NCBI GenBank assembly: GCA_963839095.1
Contig: CAWIUF010000013.1
Coordinates: 117,581 to 181,580, forward strand
DNA from: Palsa-504 sp963839095
Lineage (GTDB): Bacteria; Actinomycetota; Actinomycetes; Streptosporangiales; Streptosporangiaceae
Direction of reading: 5' to 3'
Length of the DNA: 64,000 bases
Below, one piece after another: positions 8,654 through 16,299 of the stretch. The position numbers and the translations under genes are program-made. Position 1 is the first letter of the stretch, and each line of letters begins with the position of its first letter. The notes under the pieces are model-generated. The model was given only the letters and a program-made list of their open reading frames with translations, was not told the DNA's origin and made no database searches.

Positions 8654-8776
8654 GCCGCCATTGTGCCGCAAACTTCCGCCCGCCGGCCGCCCCCTCCGGC
8701 CACCTATCGGTGTCTGCCCGGGTGACGGACATCGACGCCGGCGCCGCGCCGGCACAAACGGAAAGGACCCAGTTCA

Positions 8777-9124
8777 ATGCCACAGTTCATCTTCAGTTAC
8801 CGCTCCGCGAAGGACTACGACGCCATCGCCGACCCCGAAGGCCTGGCCGCGTGGGCCGCGTTCATCAACGACGTCATCGCCCCCCATGTCGTGGACCCCG
8901 GCTGGCCGGTCTTCGAGCCTGCCGCGGTACTCGGCGAGGCAGGACCGTCGACCCAGCACGGCGGCTACGCGATCGTCACCGCTGACGATCTCCAGGCGGC
9001 GGCGTCCATGGCCGAGCACTGCCCCACCATCACGCGCGGCGGCGGCGTCGAGGTCGGCCTGCTGACCGCCCTGCCCGCCGAGCACCCGGCCGAGCAGATC
9101 CGGGCGCGGCTGTCCAAGGCCTAA
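8777..9124 (+). CDS. YCII-related (DGPF-like) protein
   Basis: A 115-residue protein, MPQFIFSYRSAKDYDAIADP at the start and VVDPGWPVFEP plus HGGYAIVTADDLQAAASMAE in the body. These fit the ferredoxin-like YCII fold, which often sits beside ECF sigma factors. A GGAAAGGA site precedes the ATG. Divergent from the sigma gene at 8653, which suggests coregulation. The biochemical role of the family is not settled. Confidence 0.8.
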   Translation: MPQFIFSYRSAKDYDAIADPEGLAAWAAFINDVIAPHVVDPGWPVFEPAAVLGEAGPSTQHGGYAIVTADDLQAAASMAEHCPTITRGGGVEVGLLTALPAEHPAEQIRARLSKA

Positions 9125-9246
9125 GGCGCCGCCGAAGGTGCGGCTGAGCTGGCTGTCCGCCTGCAGCCAGCTCCCGCAGCAGCCGCACTGAGGTGGGGGT
9201 GTGACCTGCGGCCCGATTCGTATCAAGCGTTCTGGGAGAGGTCATC

Positions 9247-9485
9247 ATGGCGGCAACCGCAGCGAGCGAGTCGCTGCACGACGAGACATATCTCCCAGGT
9301 GAGGACGATGCGGAGATCATCGATTTTCTGAGCGCCCTCCGGGATCGCGGCAGGCATCCCGCCGGTGGCCGACCACGACTGGTTGGCCCGGACGGGGAGA
9401 GCGTCGAGCTTCCGCAGTCGATGTTCGAGGTACTCCTGCAGGTCGCGTCGGCCATGCAGGCCGGCCTGGCGGTGACGGTGGCCCA
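9247..9485 (+). pseudogene. N-terminal fragment of a PIN-toxin-associated antitoxin
   Basis: ATG 9247 has a good GGGAGAGG site. It encodes YLPGEDDAEIIDFLSALRDR, then RPRLVGPDGESVELPQSMFE and VLLQVASAMQAGLAVTVA. This is the N-terminal half of actinobacterial antitoxins that continue into an excisionase-type helix-turn-helix. That helix-turn-helix is absent: homology stops at about 9482 and antisense sigma-factor sequence begins. No PIN toxin is present. The fragment is probably non-functional. Confidence 0.55.
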
Positions 9486-9660
9486 GGGGCCGCGCCGCAG
9501 GGTGCGGGTGATCATGTCGACGCCCTCGTCAATCAGCACCCGGTTCCACAGGCCGCGGTCCTGCTCGGCGAGCGGGGCCAGGCTGCCGTCCGGACGGGTG
9601 CGGGCGGGGTGGCGGGCGTCGGTGAGCAGCATGAGCGCGAGGAGCCCGGCCGCGGATCTA
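9485..9660 (-). pseudogene. Internal fragment of an ECF sigma factor (DUF6596 region)
   Basis: Minus-strand translation gives LLALMLLTDARHPARTRPDG, SLAPLAEQDRGLWNRVLIDE and GVDMITRTLRRGP. This is the conserved region after sigma-4 in ECF42-type factors; the intact gene at 16300-17571 carries its counterpart (GLPVPLPAQNRGRWDQLLIR). Both ends are cut: an antitoxin fragment lies on one side and an epoxide hydrolase fragment on the other. Confidence 0.6.
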
Positions 9661-9870
9661 CGCGGAGCAGGAGCGGCAGGAACCGGCCCGCGGACCTCTC
9701 GCCGTCCCGCTCGGCCTGGCCCAGTTCCCCGAGGATGCCCACCCGATCCGGGCATACGCCGAGCGGGACCATGCCCGCATCGTGTCCTGGAACACCTACG
9801 ACCGCGGCGGCCATTATGCCGCCCACCAGGTACCTGACCTGCTGGCCGGCGACATCCGCGGCTTCTTCAG
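9658..9870 (+). pseudogene. C-terminal fragment of an epoxide hydrolase
   Basis: The plus strand reads FPEDAHPIRAYAERDHARIV, then SWNTYDRGGHYAAHQVPDLL and AGDIRGFF. This is the end of an epoxide hydrolase-type alpha/beta hydrolase, including the catalytic His in RGGHYAAHQ. The start and the nucleophile region are missing. The frame runs on into antisense of the next gene without its own stop. Confidence 0.6.
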
Positions 9871-9883
9871 CCAGGTCCGCTGG

Positions 9884-10365
9884 TTACGCGGTTACCTTGG
9901 CGCAGGCCCGGGGTACCGGGCCGTGCTTGCTCGGGTTCACCGCGACGTAGGTATGCGGCTGGCCGGAGACGTACACGGCGAGGCGGCACCGCGAAGGGAA
10001 CCCCTTGACCGCGTGCACCGGCGTTCCGGCTGGCAGCCCCGCGGCGGTGTCGTTGGCCCAGTGAGGCGGGGGCGCGTGGGTGGGGGGGTAGTTCTCCATC
10101 GTGCACTGGATCCGGGTGACCACTGAACCGACTTGCGATGGCGTGATGCGCACGCTGGGCAGGTATTCGTAGTTGACGGAGTCATGCAGGATGCTGTCGG
10201 CGTAGTCGGCGAAGCCCTCCGTGCCCACCGGATACGCGGTTCCCTGCGGGCAGGCCGGACGCGTCGGCGTGGCGTGGGCCGCGCCGGCCGGGCCGGCGAT
10301 CCGCAGCCGGCCAGGGCGGCGAGGGCAACCACGGACACGGCGTACATGCGCAGCTTCACGTTCAT
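9884..10365 (-). pseudogene. Putative lipoprotein with one frameshift after the signal peptide
   Basis: ATG 10365 opens MNVKLRMYAVSVVALAALAG followed by Cys, a clean lipoprotein signal. Within the Pro/Arg-rich linker near 10290 the coding frame shifts by one. The mature part then reads ACPQGTAYPVGTEGFADYAD, YLPSVRITPSQVGSVVTRIQ and CRLAVYVSGQPHTYVAVNPS, stopping at 9884. It would be ~160 residues and extracytoplasmic. I do not recognise the family. The rest is open and well composed, so a sequencing indel is quite possible. Confidence 0.55.
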
Positions 10366-10553
10366 CCCGCACCTTCTTACTTCGCCGGTTCCGCGATAGT
10401 CAGACGCGCGAAACCGGCGGCCGGTTCCGGGCTCAGGACGTGCGCAGCGGCAGGCCGCCGGAGCGCAGTATTCATACCGAACGGGTGGGCTGCTCGTCAT
10501 AGCCGCCAGAGGCCAGCTCATTCGCTGCGATCGGGGCGCGCATGATGGGCATG

Positions 10554-10594
10554 TCATTGGGGATCAACCACGTCGGCGGCCGCTTCGATGATCT
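10554..10594 (-). pseudogene. Scar of a winged-helix regulator 3' end
   Basis: The minus strand encodes QIIEAAADVVDPQ-stop, almost the same as the end of the decayed regulator at 7104-7410 (QIIEAAADVIDPR). The two stretches are clearly related at the nucleotide level over ~40 bases. Nothing else of the gene remains. Confidence 0.5.
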
Positions 10595-10606
10595 GTCCAG
10601 CGGCGT

Positions 10607-10785
10607 GAGCTAACCCTGGAGATCAGTGCGGTGGCGGTCGTCGAGGCGCCGGGAGGCGTTGTCGAGGTTGACACGCGGCCGAGTGACGCGGTCAATCTCG
10701 CGGTGCTGGCGGGGGTGCCGATCCGGGTCGACACCGCGATCCTGGACGATCCGGTGGTGGACAGCCATCCCGAGTGGGAGCGGCC
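10607..10785 (+). pseudogene. Bifunctional nuclease (DUF151) C-terminal fragment
   Basis: The plus strand reads ELTLEISAVAVVEAPGGVVE, VDTRPSDAVNLAVLAGVPIR and VDTAILDDPVV. RPSDAVNLA and the following strand are the hallmark of DUF151/bifunctional nuclease domains. The N-terminal half is missing and a regulator scar abuts the left end. The frame runs on past the domain without a proper stop. Confidence 0.55.
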
Positions 10786-10863
10786 CGGGGCGAGCGGGCG
10801 ATGCGGATGGCGCCGGCTGAGGTCGGCGCCGAGCAGGGTGCGGCCGTGGCCTCGTAGCCGGTC

Positions 10864-13800
10864 TCAGGGGGTACGGCCGATGGCCCGTTGTACGGCTGCC
10901 GCCAGCACCTGCTGGCCGTGGGCGCTCGGGTGTTCGTCGCAGCCGCCGGACGGCAGCCTGATCCGCAGGCCGGCCGCGCACGTGTCGCCGCCGGATCGGG
11001 CGGAGGCGGTGCGGAACGCGCCGAAGCCGTCGGCCAGGCGGGCGCCGTAGCGGGCGGCGGGGCCGCTGAGCGCGGCGTTCAGGTCCTGGGTCTGGGTGAC
11101 GGACGTCCGGTTCCCGTAGTTCAGCGCGTAGTAGGTGAGCACCACGAGGTCGTGCCGGTAATGCGCCTGGTTGCGCAGGGCGTTCAGGATCGTGTCGAGA
11201 TTCCGTGTCACTGAGGCCAGGGCCTGGCCGAAGTCCGCGCCGGTGCAGTGGTCGGCCGTGGTGTACTGGCAGCGGAACATGTCGTTGGCGCCGATGTCGA
11301 TGGTCACGAGCCGGGTGTCCGGGTGCTTTCGCAGGTAGCTCACTGCATAGCCGAGCTGGGAGCCGGTGTAGGACACGTGCAGCGGCAGGCTGCGGTAGCC
11401 GGGGCTGCCGTCGCCGCTGGGCTCGCAGCCGTTGCTCGGCGCGTCCGGGTTGATCAGGCTGCCCGAGGTCTCCCCGGGACAGGACACGTTGGCCGCGTCC
11501 AGCCCGAGTGCCTTGGCCACGTCCTCGGGGTAGCCGGTGAAGTTGGCCGGGTTCAGGTACTGGGCGGCCGAGGTGACGTCGCCGGGCCGGTAGCCGAAGG
11601 CGACCGAGTCACCGAGCGCCAGGTAACCGGGTCCGCTGGTGTTCTGGGCCGGGGAGGCCGGCGAGGCCGGCGACGTGGCCGGCGGCACCGGACGGCTGCT
11701 GTCGGCGGCGGCCAGGCGGTAGCCGCCCGCGCTGGCGCCGGCCGCCAGCGCCACCACGGCCAGCACGAGCCAGGCCAGTGCGGTGCGGCCCGGCGCTCGC
11801 TGGCGGGCCAGGCCGAGGGCGGCGGCGAGCAGCAGTACGCTCACCACCACCAGCCAGACGGTTTCGGTCCACTGGAAGGGCCAGAAGCGGGAGTCGGGCT
11901 GATAGGTGACGACGAGGCGGGGGTCGTGGGTGAGGAACCAGTGCGCCAGGCTGTCCGGGCCGAGGCTGGCGATGGCGTGCTCGACCTGGGTCTGCGGGAG
12001 CACCGTGCCGCCGTTGCCCACCCACCAGGTGCCGGTGGGCACGCTGCGCGGCGGCAGGGTGAACGAGGTCTGCCCCAGGCTCGCGGTGACCTGGAACGGC
12101 GGCCGGTAGAAGCGGTAGCGCAGCACCAGGCCGGCCGGGATGGCCAGGCCGGCGCACACGGCCAGTGCCGTGCCGACGGCAGCCACCACCCGCCGGATCA
12201 GCGATCCGGCCACCACCGCGAGCGCGAAGGCCAGCAGCGTCCAGGCGGGGAAGGCCGGGCCCTGGATCGCGAAGTACTGCGGGTACAGCCGCGCGTATCC
12301 CAGCGCGCTGAGCGGGGAGAACCACCACGACGCCAGCGCGGCGACCGTGCCGCCTCCCAGCAGCAGCGCGGCGGCCAGGACCGCGATCTTGCCGGTCAGC
12401 AGGCGCAGCCGGCCGCAGCCCTGGGTCCAGGCGAACCGGAACGTGCCGCGTTCGATCTCGCGGGCGACCACGGCGGCGCCGGTGAACGTGCCGGCGGTCA
12501 CCGGAACCACGAGCAGCAGTACCGGGATCAGGCCGGTCCAGATACCGAAATCCTGCTGGAACTGCTGTAGCGCGCCGGCGCACGCTGGAGTGAGGTTCTG
12601 CACAGCGCAGCCGCTCAGGCCCAGCCGATGGTAGAGGCCGCGCATGGCCAGCCCGTTGATCAGCAACAGGAGGGCGGCGGCCCCGAACAGGCCGGCGCAG
12701 CCGCTGAGCGCGGCCCGGTGCTGCCGCCACGCCACCCAGGCCACACCCGGCCAGGTCAGGTCGCGCTCCACGGGCACGGTGCCTGATTCGGCCCTGGTCA
12801 CGACCGTCCCCTCGGCCGGCCGGGTGATCCCGGCGGCCGGTCCGCCCGGCGAGCCGGCCCTGAGCGGATGCGGGCGGCGGGACAGCCAGAACGGCACGGC
12901 GAGCAGCAGCGCCGAAAGGACGGCCAGCCATCCGGTCTCGATCCACTGGAGTGACCAGAACCGCGAGTCCGGCAGGTAGACACCGGCGAGGTGAAAACCG
13001 CGCAGGACCGCCAGCGGGCCGGCCCCGCCGTGCGCCCGGGCCGCCGCCGTCGCCCCTCCGGGCGGGCGCGGGAGCTTCGCGACGACCTGGCCCTTGGCGT
13101 TGACCAGCCACGTATGCAGGACGAAGGCGCGCAGCGGCGATCCGCCGCCGATGCGGACCCGATGGGGCAACCCGACCTGGGTCTGCTGGGACAGCTGGGA
13201 AGCCTGCGCGAGGCTGAACGTGAACCGCGACGGTGCCGCGTACAGGTGGTAGCGCAGCCAGATGCCGGTGACCACCGCCAGCCCGGTCCAGGCGGCCAGC
13301 GTCGCGGCAATGGCGGGAACGACCCGGCGCACCGCGGCGCCGACAGCCACGCCGAGCGCGAAGGCCAGCAGCGTCCAGGCCGCGAAGGAAGGGCCCAGGG
13401 GCACGAAGAACTGCGGCGCCAGCCGGCCGTTGCCCAGAGCGTACTGCGGCGAGAACCACCAGGAAGCCAGCGCGGCGAGGCCGGCGCTGGCCAGCAGCAG
13501 CGGGCCCCCGAGCAGGACCAGCTTGGCGGAGAGCAGCCTGACCCGGCCCGCGCCCTGGGTCCAGGCGAACCGGAACGTACCGCGGTCCAGGTCCTGGCCG
13601 AGCACCGGAGCGCCGGTGAAGGCCCCGGCCAGCGCCGGCACCGCCAGCAGCAGCAGCGGGATCAGCCGTACCCAGACCACGTAGTCCTGGTTGAACTGCT
13701 CCATGCCCGCCAGGCAGGCGAGGCTGCGGGCCGCGCCCGGCCCGCAGCGGGCCAGGCCGAGCGCCCGGTAGCTGGCGTGCATCTGCACGCCGTTGACGGC

Positions 13801-13920
13801 CAGCAGTACCGCGGCCACCGCGTACAGCACCACGCAGCCGATCAGCGCGGTCCGGTGCTGGCGGGCCACCACCCAGGCCAGGCCCCGCCAGGTCAGGGCC
13901 CGCTCCAGGCCCGCGCTCAC
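10864..13920 (-). CDS. ABC transporter permease (two tandem halves) fused to SGNH hydrolase
   Basis: A 1018-residue open frame. Residues ~1-350 and ~385-700 are two homologous permease units, each beginning with W..VARQHR/W..WRQHRAAL and containing the signature RGTFRFAWTQG plus six or so membrane segments. Residues ~745-1018 are an SGNH/GDSL esterase: block I YLALGDSVAFGY, oxyanion Gly in CPGETSGS, block III IDIGANDMF, and block V DEHPSAHGQQVLA. All catalytic blocks are present, so the hydrolase should be active, probably on the outer face after the last membrane segment (ALAWLVLAVVALAAGASAGG). The gene starts 11 bases after the ATPase gene stops (13932), so the two form an exporter operon. 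A two-permease fusion is known; the added esterase is unusual. Confidence 0.85.
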   Translation of the reverse strand: MSAGLERALTWRGLAWVVARQHRTALIGCVVLYAVAAVLLAVNGVQMHASYRALGLARCGPGAARSLACLAGMEQFNQDYVVWVRLIPLLLLAVPALAGAFTGAPVLGQDLDRGTFRFAWTQGAGRVRLLSAKLVLLGGPLLLASAGLAALASWWFSPQYALGNGRLAPQFFVPLGPSFAAWTLLAFALGVAVGAAVRRVVPAIAATLAAWTGLAVVTGIWLRYHLYAAPSRFTFSLAQASQLSQQTQVGLPHRVRIGGGSPLRAFVLHTWLVNAKGQVVAKLPRPPGGATAAARAHGGAGPLAVLRGFHLAGVYLPDSRFWSLQWIETGWLAVLSALLLAVPFWLSRRPHPLRAGSPGGPAAGITRPAEGTVVTRAESGTVPVERDLTWPGVAWVAWRQHRAALSGCAGLFGAAALLLLINGLAMRGLYHRLGLSGCAVQNLTPACAGALQQFQQDFGIWTGLIPVLLLVVPVTAGTFTGAAVVAREIERGTFRFAWTQGCGRLRLLTGKIAVLAAALLLGGGTVAALASWWFSPLSALGYARLYPQYFAIQGPAFPAWTLLAFALAVVAGSLIRRVVAAVGTALAVCAGLAIPAGLVLRYRFYRPPFQVTASLGQTSFTLPPRSVPTGTWWVGNGGTVLPQTQVEHAIASLGPDSLAHWFLTHDPRLVVTYQPDSRFWPFQWTETVWLVVVSVLLLAAALGLARQRAPGRTALAWLVLAVVALAAGASAGGYRLAAADSSRPVPPATSPASPASPAQNTSGPGYLALGDSVAFGYRPGDVTSAAQYLNPANFTGYPEDVAKALGLDAANVSCPGETSGSLINPDAPSNGCEPSGDGSPGYRSLPLHVSYTGSQLGYAVSYLRKHPDTRLVTIDIGANDMFRCQYTTADHCTGADFGQALASVTRNLDTILNALRNQAHYRHDLVVLTYYALNYGNRTSVTQTQDLNAALSGPAARYGARLADGFGAFRTASARSGGDTCAAGLRIRLPSGGCDEHPSAHGQQVLAAAVQRAIGRTP

Positions 13921-13931
13921 GCGCGCGCCGC

Positions 13932-14822
13932 CTATCCCGGCGCTGCTAGCGGGCTGGGAAGGGCCCCGGCCCCGGGCTGACGCAGGTAGGCCAAGGCGAG
14001 TTCCTCCAGGGTGACCGGGCGCGCCTCGAAGCCGTCCGGCACCGGCTGGCCGGGCTCCGTGAGCCGGACCAGCAGCTGGCGCTGCGCGGACGTCCCGTCC
14101 GCCTCGACCACCATCCAGTGCGGCGGCAGGGGCTGGCCCGAAAGCGGGCCGGTCAGCAGCCGGTGCGTGCCGAGCAGGTCCTCGGTGTCACCGGCCACCT
14201 GGAGCTGGCCGTCGGACAAGATGATGAGGTAGTTGGTGACCCGTTCCAGCTCGGCCAGGATGTGTGAGGACAGGATCACCGACACGCCGTCCTCGGCAAC
14301 CGCCGACATCACCGAGGACATGAACGCGTGCCGGGACACCGGGTCCAGCGAGGACAGCGGTTCATCCAGCACCAGCAGGCGCGGGCGGCGGGCCAGGGCG
14401 AGCGTCAGCGCCAGCTGGGCCTGCTGGCCGCCGGACAGCTTTCCCGCCTTGCGGCGCAGCGGGATCCCCAGATCGGCGAGGCGCTGCTCGGCGCGCCGCT
14501 GGTCCCAGCGCCGGTTGAGGTAGCAGGTCATGCGCAGCATGTCCCGGACCGGGACGTTCCCGTACAGCGGGGCGTCCTGCGCCACGAAGGCGATGTCATC
14601 GCGCGCCGCGGACGAGCCCGCCGGCTCGGCGCCCAGCACCGTGACCCGGCCCGTGGTCGGAGTTATCAGCCCGACCGTCAGGTTCAGCAGCGTCGTCTTA
14701 CCCGAACCGTTCGGGCCGACGAGCGCGGCGACGCGGCCCTCGGGCATCCTGAGACAGCAGTCCCATAGCGCCCAGTTCCTCCGGTAGCGCTTCCCGAGCC
14801 CAGCCGTCTCAACGATGTTCAT
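13932..14822 (-). CDS. ABC transporter ATP-binding protein
   Basis: About 296 residues from ATG 14822 (MNIVETAGLGKRYRRNWALW); an in-frame ATG at 14837 is an alternative. Walker A is GPNGSGKTT, the Q-loop region FVAQDAPLYGNVPV, the signature LSGGQQAQL, Walker B LLVLDEPLSSLDP and the switch His ILSSHI. It drives the downstream permease-SGNH fusion, 11 bases away. The C-terminal ~80 residues (GPLSGQPLPPHWMVVEADGT onward) are an extension typical of exporter ATPases of this group. A GTGACTAAAAAA motif lies ~75 bases upstream. Confidence 0.9.
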   Translation of the reverse strand: MNIVETAGLGKRYRRNWALWDCCLRMPEGRVAALVGPNGSGKTTLLNLTVGLITPTTGRVTVLGAEPAGSSAARDDIAFVAQDAPLYGNVPVRDMLRMTCYLNRRWDQRRAEQRLADLGIPLRRKAGKLSGGQQAQLALTLALARRPRLLVLDEPLSSLDPVSRHAFMSSVMSAVAEDGVSVILSSHILAELERVTNYLIILSDGQLQVAGDTEDLLGTHRLLTGPLSGQPLPPHWMVVEADGTSAQRQLLVRLTEPGQPVPDGFEARPVTLEELALAYLRQPGAGALPSPLAAPG

Positions 14823-14895
14823 GGCACCCGTCCGCATCCCGGTCCCGATCCTGCCAGCCCGGAAGGCCACACCGCCCCTGGGCTTGCCTATGGTC

Positions 14896-14907
14896 GTGAC
14901 TAAAAAA
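14896..14907 (+). repeat. GTGACTAAAAAA motif, copy 1
   Basis: The 12-mer also occurs twice, 17 bases apart, between the SRPBCC and TetR genes at 26886-26914. Such an A-tract motif is rare in this GC-rich window. Here it lies upstream of the ABC ATPase gene start (14822). Confidence 0.4.
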
Positions 14908-15195
14908 CCAACGCGGTACCGTCATCCATTGGTTCCCAGACAGGTCCGCGGGTAGGCGGGCAACGGCGCTGACCGGCGCCACTCACAACTTCCCCTTCTT
15001 CCTGAAGGTCGGGGTGTCATCTTTTAGGCATCGGCGGGTGGGAGTCAGCGTCCCAGACCTCGACTCGGACTGACAGCGGGCCGGCCGGTCCACATCGCCG
15101 AACTGTGGAACCCGGACGGCGGGCAGTGGACTGAGCTGGCCACAGATCTTCCGACGTGGGCACCGCCGAGACCGGCACCGGCCGCCGGCCACCGA

Positions 15196-15247
15196 TCCAG
15201 CTCGCTCCCCTGGCGGCGAAGATCCAGTGGGATCACCTGGCCAGGAG
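15196..15247 (+). repeat. Direct repeat copy B (52 bp; partner at 5893-5943)
   Basis: Identical to 5893-5943 except for one extra C. The open frame here reads IQLAPLAAKIQWDHLA and shows that copy A has lost a base. Confidence 0.8.
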
Positions 15248-15302
15248 CCCTAGACCGCCCGCTGACCCAGACCGGTGGGGACTACCACGTGCAGGTTCGC
15301 GG

Positions 15303-15842
15303 CTACGCCTGGGCGTAGGTGCTGTGCAGGACGCCGCTGCCGAACGTGGCCGAGTCGAGGAGCTTCAGCGGCAGCTGGTCGCCTGACGGGCCGAACAGCC
15401 GCTTGCCCGCGCCCATCACCAGCGGGAGGACGAACAGGTGGAGCTCGTCCAGGAGGCCCTCGCGGAGCAGGGAGCTAGTCAGGGTCGCGCTGCCGGTCAT
15501 GCCGAGGTTCCGGCCGGGCTGCTGCTTGAGCTTGGCGATCTCGGCGAACGCGCCGTCCGCCGGGATCAGCGTGGTGTTCTGCCAGTCGGCCGACTTCAGG
15601 GTGCCGGAGACGACGTACTTGGGGGTGCCGTTCATCGTGTCGGCCATCTCGCCGTCCTGCTGCGGCCAGTGGGCGGCGAACTCGTCGTAAGTGACCCGGC
15701 CGAGCAGCATGGCGTCCTGCGCGCCCATCAGCGACCCGACAGCCTGCCCGAGTTCCGGGCTGAAATACGGTCCCATCCACTCGTTCGGGCCCTCGATGAC
15801 GCCATCCAGCGAGATGAACAGGCCCGCTACGATCTTCCTCAT
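15303..15842 (-). CDS. Dihydrofolate reductase-family protein (RibD C-terminal type)
   Basis: A 179-residue protein, MRKIVAGLFISLDGVIEGPN at the start, MLLGRVTYDEFAAHWP in the middle and LPLVMGAGKRLFGPSGDQLP near the end. These are marks of the YwjB/RibD-C type reductase fold that binds NADPH. The start has an AGGGAGA site. It is divergent from the YCII-ECF42 pair (15963 onward), a common actinobacterial arrangement. The substrate is unknown; a true folate reductase role is unlikely. Confidence 0.85.
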   Translation of the reverse strand: MRKIVAGLFISLDGVIEGPNEWMGPYFSPELGQAVGSLMGAQDAMLLGRVTYDEFAAHWPQQDGEMADTMNGTPKYVVSGTLKSADWQNTTLIPADGAFAEIAKLKQQPGRNLGMTGSATLTSSLLREGLLDELHLFVLPLVMGAGKRLFGPSGDQLPLKLLDSATFGSGVLHSTYAQA

Positions 15843-15962
15843 GGTGGTCTCCCTCTGTGTTGGTTAGCGCTGTGTTGGTTAGTACTGCCTGCTGCTGACG
15901 CTTCGAACGGGGACCGGCCAGATGGACACGGCGGCGGAAAAACTTTTTCCGGAGGTCTGACG

Positions 15963-16286
15963 ATGCGCTTCCTGATGACGGTCAACGGCGGCGGGCGCCC
16001 GCCGGACGAGCAGCTCTACGCCGAGATGGGGCGCTTCGTCGAGGAGCTGACCCGGGCCGGGGTGCTGCTGGCCACGGGCGGCCTGGACCGCGGCACGCAC
16101 GTGACCGCGTCCGGCGGGAACATCACGCTGACCGACGGCCCGTTCACCGAGTCCAAAGAGGTGATCGTCAGCTTCGCGCTGCTCGAGGTGCGGTCGCAGG
16201 ACGAGGCAGTGGAGCTGGCCCGGCGGTTCTGGAAGGTGGTCGGGGACGGCGAGGGCGATATCCGCCAGGTGTTCGGCCCCGAGTGA
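15963..16286 (+). CDS. YCII-related protein paired with ECF42 sigma factor
   Basis: A 107-residue protein with MRFLMTVNGGGRPPDEQLYA, GVLLATGGLDRGTHVTASGG and TLTDGPFTESKEVIVSFALL. These are the DGPF-type signatures of the YCII superfamily (here DGPFTESKE). A GGAGG site lies 7 bases before ATG 15963. It stops 13 bases before the ECF42 gene, so they are co-transcribed; DGPF proteins are the standard partners of ECF42 factors. Confidence 0.9.
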   Translation: MRFLMTVNGGGRPPDEQLYAEMGRFVEELTRAGVLLATGGLDRGTHVTASGGNITLTDGPFTESKEVIVSFALLEVRSQDEAVELARRFWKVVGDGEGDIRQVFGPE

Positions 16287-16299
16287 CCGCGGAGTATTA

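Larger units (their letters stand above)
14823..15302. other. Intergenic stretch with gene scars and direct repeat copy B
   Basis: About 480 bases. The left end holds the ATPase gene upstream region, with GTGACTAAAAAA at 14896-14907. From ~15070 the plus strand shows short coding-like pieces: PVHIAELWNPDGGQWTELAT, then the repeat-encoded PIQLAPLAAKIQWDHLARSP, in different frames. They look like fused scraps of two genes. No intact gene is visible. Confidence 0.55.

Noticed and set aside
11248..12570. Long plus-strand open frame of 440 codons opposite the permease gene
   Set aside because: It is antisense to clear membrane helices and SGNH motifs; composition is Arg/Gly/Ala/Gln-rich as expected from the reverse of GC-rich codons.
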